This document shows positions 15,401 to 18,005 of a DNA stretch of 18,005 nucleotides, piece by piece (the first letter of the stretch is position 1; each line of letters opens with the position of its first letter). The stretch comes from Chrysochromulina parva (Eukaryota; Haptophyta; Prymnesiales; Chrysochromulinaceae). A program made the position numbers and the translations under genes. Below the pieces are notes generated by a model that was not told the DNA's origin, did not search any database, and saw only the letters and a list, made by a program, of their open reading frames with translations. The DNA lies in NCBI GenBank assembly GCA_002887195.1, contig PJAB01001033.1:1-18005 (forward strand), given 5' to 3'.

Positions 15401-16529
15401 CTCGCCCCCGCCCTCGGCGGCGCCCTCGGGGACGGCCTCGGGGACGGCCTCGGCGGCGGCGGGGATTGGGGCGACGCGCCGTCTCGTGCCCACTCGTCAC
15501 GTCGCGTCGCACATGTTCGAGTACATTCGTGCGGCGATGCTCTTCCTCCTCGTGCTCGCCTTTGGGCTCAGTATCTCATGCGGCGTGCATGGGTACAGCT
15601 GGGTGGATGGGCTGTATTGGACCATTGGATGCATGACCACCGCGGGCGGCGATCTCGAGGCAACCTCCAAGCTGCTCCAGGTGCTCTACATCCTCTACAT
15701 GCCGCTCGCCGCCGTCGCGATGCTTACGGTCGCGCGCATCGTGCTTCAGGCCTCTCTGCGCCTCGACATCCGTCGTGACAACTACGCTCTCAAGATCTAC
15801 TCCCTGCTGCTCGACGAGGCCAAGGAGAAGATGGAGCCGGACGTGACGATGCGCGAAGCGGACTTTGTCCTCGCGGTGCTCAAGGCGCGCAGCCTCATCG
15901 ACACCGAGACGCTCGAGGCGATCCGCACGCAGTTTGGCGAGATCACGCGCCGCCACCGGCCGCGCGGTGCGCCGGCGAGCGCGGCCGTCGTCGACGCGAT
16001 CGTGGTCTTCGACCACTTGGTGCAGCAGAAGCGCGTGCGGTCGGTCGAAGCGTATCAAGAGGCGAACGGTGGGCAAACGCCGCCAACGGACGAGGCGCAT
16101 GGGGACGAGCGACATGCTCTCGTGTACGTGCACACCCGCACGCCCGACCGAGGCTTTAAAGAGTGGTACGAGGCGCATTGGGAGTGCAGCGTGCTTGGCA
16201 CCAAACGCATGGACGACGCCCACGACGGCGCCTACGACGGCGGCGCCAATGGCAGCGGCGGCGCCGACGGCGGCGACAACGGCGGCGCCAACGGCCTGCG
16301 CCTGGGCGGCAGCTGCGACTCAGCCTTATTTGACCCCGGAGACGATGATGCCGATGAAAAGGCCACCCTCACGGCTGGCGTGCCCGCACCTCGGCTCTTG
16401 TCGGAAAGAGGAGCCATGGTGAACGCGCGGCCGCCGGCCAGATTGCCGCGAGGCGTCACACTGCCATCGATGGGCTCGGCGGGTCGGATGGCCGATGCCG
16501 GCTCATACCGCAGGCTGTACGATGCTTAA
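12422..16529 (+). CDS. two-pore-domain (TPK/K2P-like) channel with large N-terminal region and ~540-residue inter-pore linker; three exons
   Basis: The model is join(12422..12427,12497..13249,13419..16529), 1,289 residues. Residues 1-~310 form an unrecognised soluble domain. Pore unit 1: TM1 344-364, filter T-T-N-G-D (379-383), TM2 393-417. Residues 418-957 are a Ser/Pro/Ala-rich linker with kinase-type sites R-R-A-S (732-735) and R-Q-R-S (763-766). Pore unit 2: TM3 958-977, filter T-T-A-G-G-D (993-998), TM4 1008-1029. The following helical segment (E-A-D-F-V-L-A-V-L-K, ~1050-1090) resembles the post-TM4 region of plant-type TPK proteins, and a Gly/Asp-rich tail ends the protein. Two such subunits would form one pore. 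Exons 2 and 3 join in phase 0 with a strong donor (CAG|GTGAAG). The two-codon first exon (ATG GCT) is the weakest part; the ATG at 12563 is the alternative. Both filters lack Tyr. Confidence 0.78.
12428..12496 (+). other. predicted first intron of the two-pore channel gene (69 bp, phase 0)
   Basis: The acceptor is strong: CCTAATC as branch site, then a pyrimidine-rich stretch and TTTGTCACAG|TTC. The coding frame downstream is open from this acceptor but lacks an ATG until 12563. The proposed donor GCT|GTGTAA follows an ATG GCT exon in matching phase. The donor is weaker than the acceptor, so exon 1 could lie elsewhere. Confidence 0.5.
13250..13418 (+). other. second intron of the two-pore channel gene (169 bp, phase 0), expanded by a minisatellite
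   Basis: The donor is ATGCAG|GTGAAG and the acceptor GGGTGGCAG|GAT. Removal joins Y-E-M-Q to D-G-A-T-S-L-Y-T and unites the N-terminal domain frame with the channel frame. Without the 96-bp repeat block the intron would be 73 bp, in the range of the others here (62-94 bp). Confidence 0.8.
13280..13375 (+). repeat. 12-bp minisatellite, eight copies, inside an intron
   Basis: The unit is GATGGCCTCYCT. Copies 1-2 have TCT at the end, copies 3-7 have CCT, and copy 8 diverges at its last bases. It is open in two forward frames, reading D-G-L-P or M-A-S-L repeats, which creates a false long N-terminus for the channel ORF. CTGAT recurs at every unit junction. Confidence 0.97.
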
Positions 16530-16970
16530 TACGACGCGTGAGAGGCCGAGCACACGTGTTGTGTGCTTCCAGACCACGCACTGTTCTGTCATCTTGAACA
16601 TCGATGAGTCCGGTCCACTCGATCTAGGAGCTGTTCATACACTACTGCACAACGCTATGTAGAGCGTGGAGACGAGAGAGTTGCTCAGTGCCGCCTTACA
16701 TCAGTTACGTGTCGCGGAGTGCCACGCCAGGTGGTGAGTCGAGTCTCTCAGGGCGGTAGTTCTAGTCAGTAGGTGTATAGTGTGTCTCCCTGTATGTAAT
16801 ACAGCATTTGATCAAAAATTCCCGTTATCGACGGGACTGTAACTGACCCACACAGGACATAAACGTCAAACCAGATGGAAGCAACTCCGTAACGTAATAA
16901 CGCGGTAACCGAACGGAAGTCCTTACGCCGCTTATGCCCGTATGGTACTATATGAGAGGCGTGGTCCGCG
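16530..16970. other. convergent 3' spacer, two-pore channel to glycosyltransferase
   Basis: This is 441 bp between two facing stop codons, lower in GC than the flanking genes. No polyadenylation hexamer or RNA gene is visible. A minus-strand frame is open through 16766-16984 and would extend the glycosyltransferase if its terminal duplication were absent. Confidence 0.5.
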
Positions 16971-17012
16971 CTAACCTCGTTCATAGTCGCGCGCGCTAAC
17001 CTCGTTCATAGT
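16967..17012. repeat. 21-bp perfect direct repeat, 25-bp offset, spanning a stop codon
   Basis: The copies at 16967-16987 and 16992-17012 share CGCGCTAACCTCGTTCATAG and one further base, separated by CGCG. The offset is not a multiple of three, so the minus-strand gene reads the two copies in different frames. Its TAG stop lies in the distal copy. Confidence 0.95.
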
Positions 17013-18005
17013 GAAGCAATACGGAAATACCGGCAGGTCAGGGCACCACATCTTGTCTTCCTTCGTTCGCTCCGTTGCAGCGATCAACTCCCGCTTTCGC
17101 GATGCTGCACTCTCATTCTGTCGGCGCATCCACGAGTAAAGGATCTGGTAGTCGCGGCAGACGCCGTTACGGGCTTGATTGCCACAAAAGCTGTCTCCCC
17201 ATGTCGCGTGTGGATGCGCGAGGTCCCAATCGGCCTTATCCTTGGCCATGAGCAGGGCCGCGTATGTCATCGTGTAATGCCGGACCGTTCCCGAGAACGG
17301 CCTGCATTGTGTCCCAGCGGAGCGACTAGAAGCATGCATGCTGCTCGTGCTGCGATTCACCACTACGGTAGGTGGAGGCGAGGCAGCGCCGGCTGAGGGT
17401 TCCGACACTGTGGGGAGCTGTGGCACTTGAGGCGGTGGGAGCAGAGGCTGCACGTGTGGCAGGCGGTCACCACTTCTGCATTGATACCGAAATTGAGCCA
17501 TGTGAGTCTTGTTGGCGGCGGCTAGAATTTTGGCGTGCCAATCCCGAAGTTGACACGCCTGGTCGCGAGTTTCAGTGATGGCATGAGGGCTCCTGTAGTC
17601 GCGAATGAGGCCCGTCTGGTACGACCGGACGCGGAAGAGTATCACCTTGTTCGAACGCATCCTGTATTTCGACGCGAGCTGGCGCACGCGGCACGCGACA
17701 GGGTACTGTACTGCAGCTGGCACGTCGACAACCATCTCGCTCATGTTGCCGTCGGCGGATCGCATGTCGCAGAAGAGGCCCCAGAAGCAGTCGTACTTAG
17801 CCACCGCTTGAGTGAGGTTGCGCATTGCAGGGCCATCGTAGTAAAAGTGCTCATCTGCATCCGCAAAGATGTACCACGCCTGCGGATCGCTCTGCACGAC
17901 TTTGCTGATGTGCTCGTTGACAACCTGCAATCTTTGCAGATCGGAATAGTTCGCGCCACGGATGATATTCACCTGACCTCGGCTGACGCCATGACTGTGC
18001 AGCGC
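16971..18005 (-). CDS. glycosyltransferase family 2-like protein (5' partial)
   Basis: The frame is open to the right window edge with no clear initiator, so the N-terminus lies outside. About 345 residues are visible. The main evidence is W-Y-I-F-A-D-A-D-E-H-F (D-A-D codons at 17853-17861), the metal- and sugar-nucleotide-binding DxD type motif of GT-A glycosyltransferases, in a context like the Glyco_tranf_2_4 group. It is preceded by V-V-N-E-H-I and followed by C-F-W-G-L-F-C-D. A Pro-rich segment (bases ~17370-17460) interrupts the later part and might be a linker or an unspliced intron. Several Cys and N-x-S/T sequons fit a Golgi-lumen enzyme. The C-terminus is altered by a frame-shifting duplication. 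Acceptor and donor substrates are unknown. Confidence 0.6.
   Translation of the reverse strand, partial: ALHSHGVSRGQVNIIRGANYSDLQRLQVVNEHISKVVQSDPQAWYIFADADEHFYYDGPAMRNLTQAVAKYDCFWGLFCDMRSADGNMSEMVVDVPAAVQYPVACRVRQLASKYRMRSNKVILFRVRSYQTGLIRDYRSPHAITETRDQACQLRDWHAKILAAANKTHMAQFRYQCRSGDRLPHVQPLLPPPQVPQLPTVSEPSAGAASPPPTVVVNRSTSSMHASSRSAGTQCRPFSGTVRHYTMTYAALLMAKDKADWDLAHPHATWGDSFCGNQARNGVCRDYQILYSWMRRQNESAASRKRELIAATERTKEDKMWCPDLPVFPYCFTMNEVSARDYERG

Noticed and set aside
16766..16984. 72-codon minus-strand ORF as a separate gene
   Set aside because: Its only good start is inside the 21-bp duplication; it is better explained as a possible displaced 3' extension or noncoding spacer.

Overview
The window looks like nuclear DNA of a GC-rich, gene-dense unicellular eukaryote. 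A marine microalga of haptophyte type is my best guess, but that placement is inference. The case for a eukaryote rests on four short GT-AG introns that repair reading frames, a secretory signal peptide, an SLC35-type transporter, CNBD and two-pore ion channels, and long Ala/Pro/Ser-rich tails. Several genes read open upstream of their first ATG, so starts were chosen at ATG codons.

Layout from left to right: the 3' end of a GRF zinc-finger gene (+); a DJ-1/PfpI-family protein with a targeting-like leader (+); a small secreted four-cysteine protein of unknown function (+); a membrane-anchored glutathione S-transferase whose last exon lies behind a 94-bp intron (-); a large protein with a degenerate EF-hand module followed by about 700 low-complexity residues (+); a six-TM voltage-sensor channel with a cyclic-nucleotide-binding-type domain (+); an SLC35F6-like DMT transporter with a separate first exon (-); a giant two-pore-domain channel built from three exons (+); and the 5'-partial end of a glycosyltransferase-like gene (-).

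The right half is dominated by membrane transport: two structurally different cation-channel genes flank an SLC35F6-like transporter, and the transporter and two-pore gene appear to share a head-to-head promoter of about 100 bp. None of the three pore-loop filters carries the GYG of potassium channels. One intron of the two-pore gene is largely a 12-bp minisatellite. The spacer downstream of the CNBD channel carries a series of unrelated micro-duplications (offsets 7, 11, 11, 64, 18, 21 and 77 bp), one of which copies the last codons of the transporter. A similar duplication with a 25-bp offset sits on the stop codon of the glycosyltransferase. I saw no tRNA, rRNA, CRISPR array, transposase or viral gene. 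Left of position 12,000 the genes look functionally unrelated to each other.
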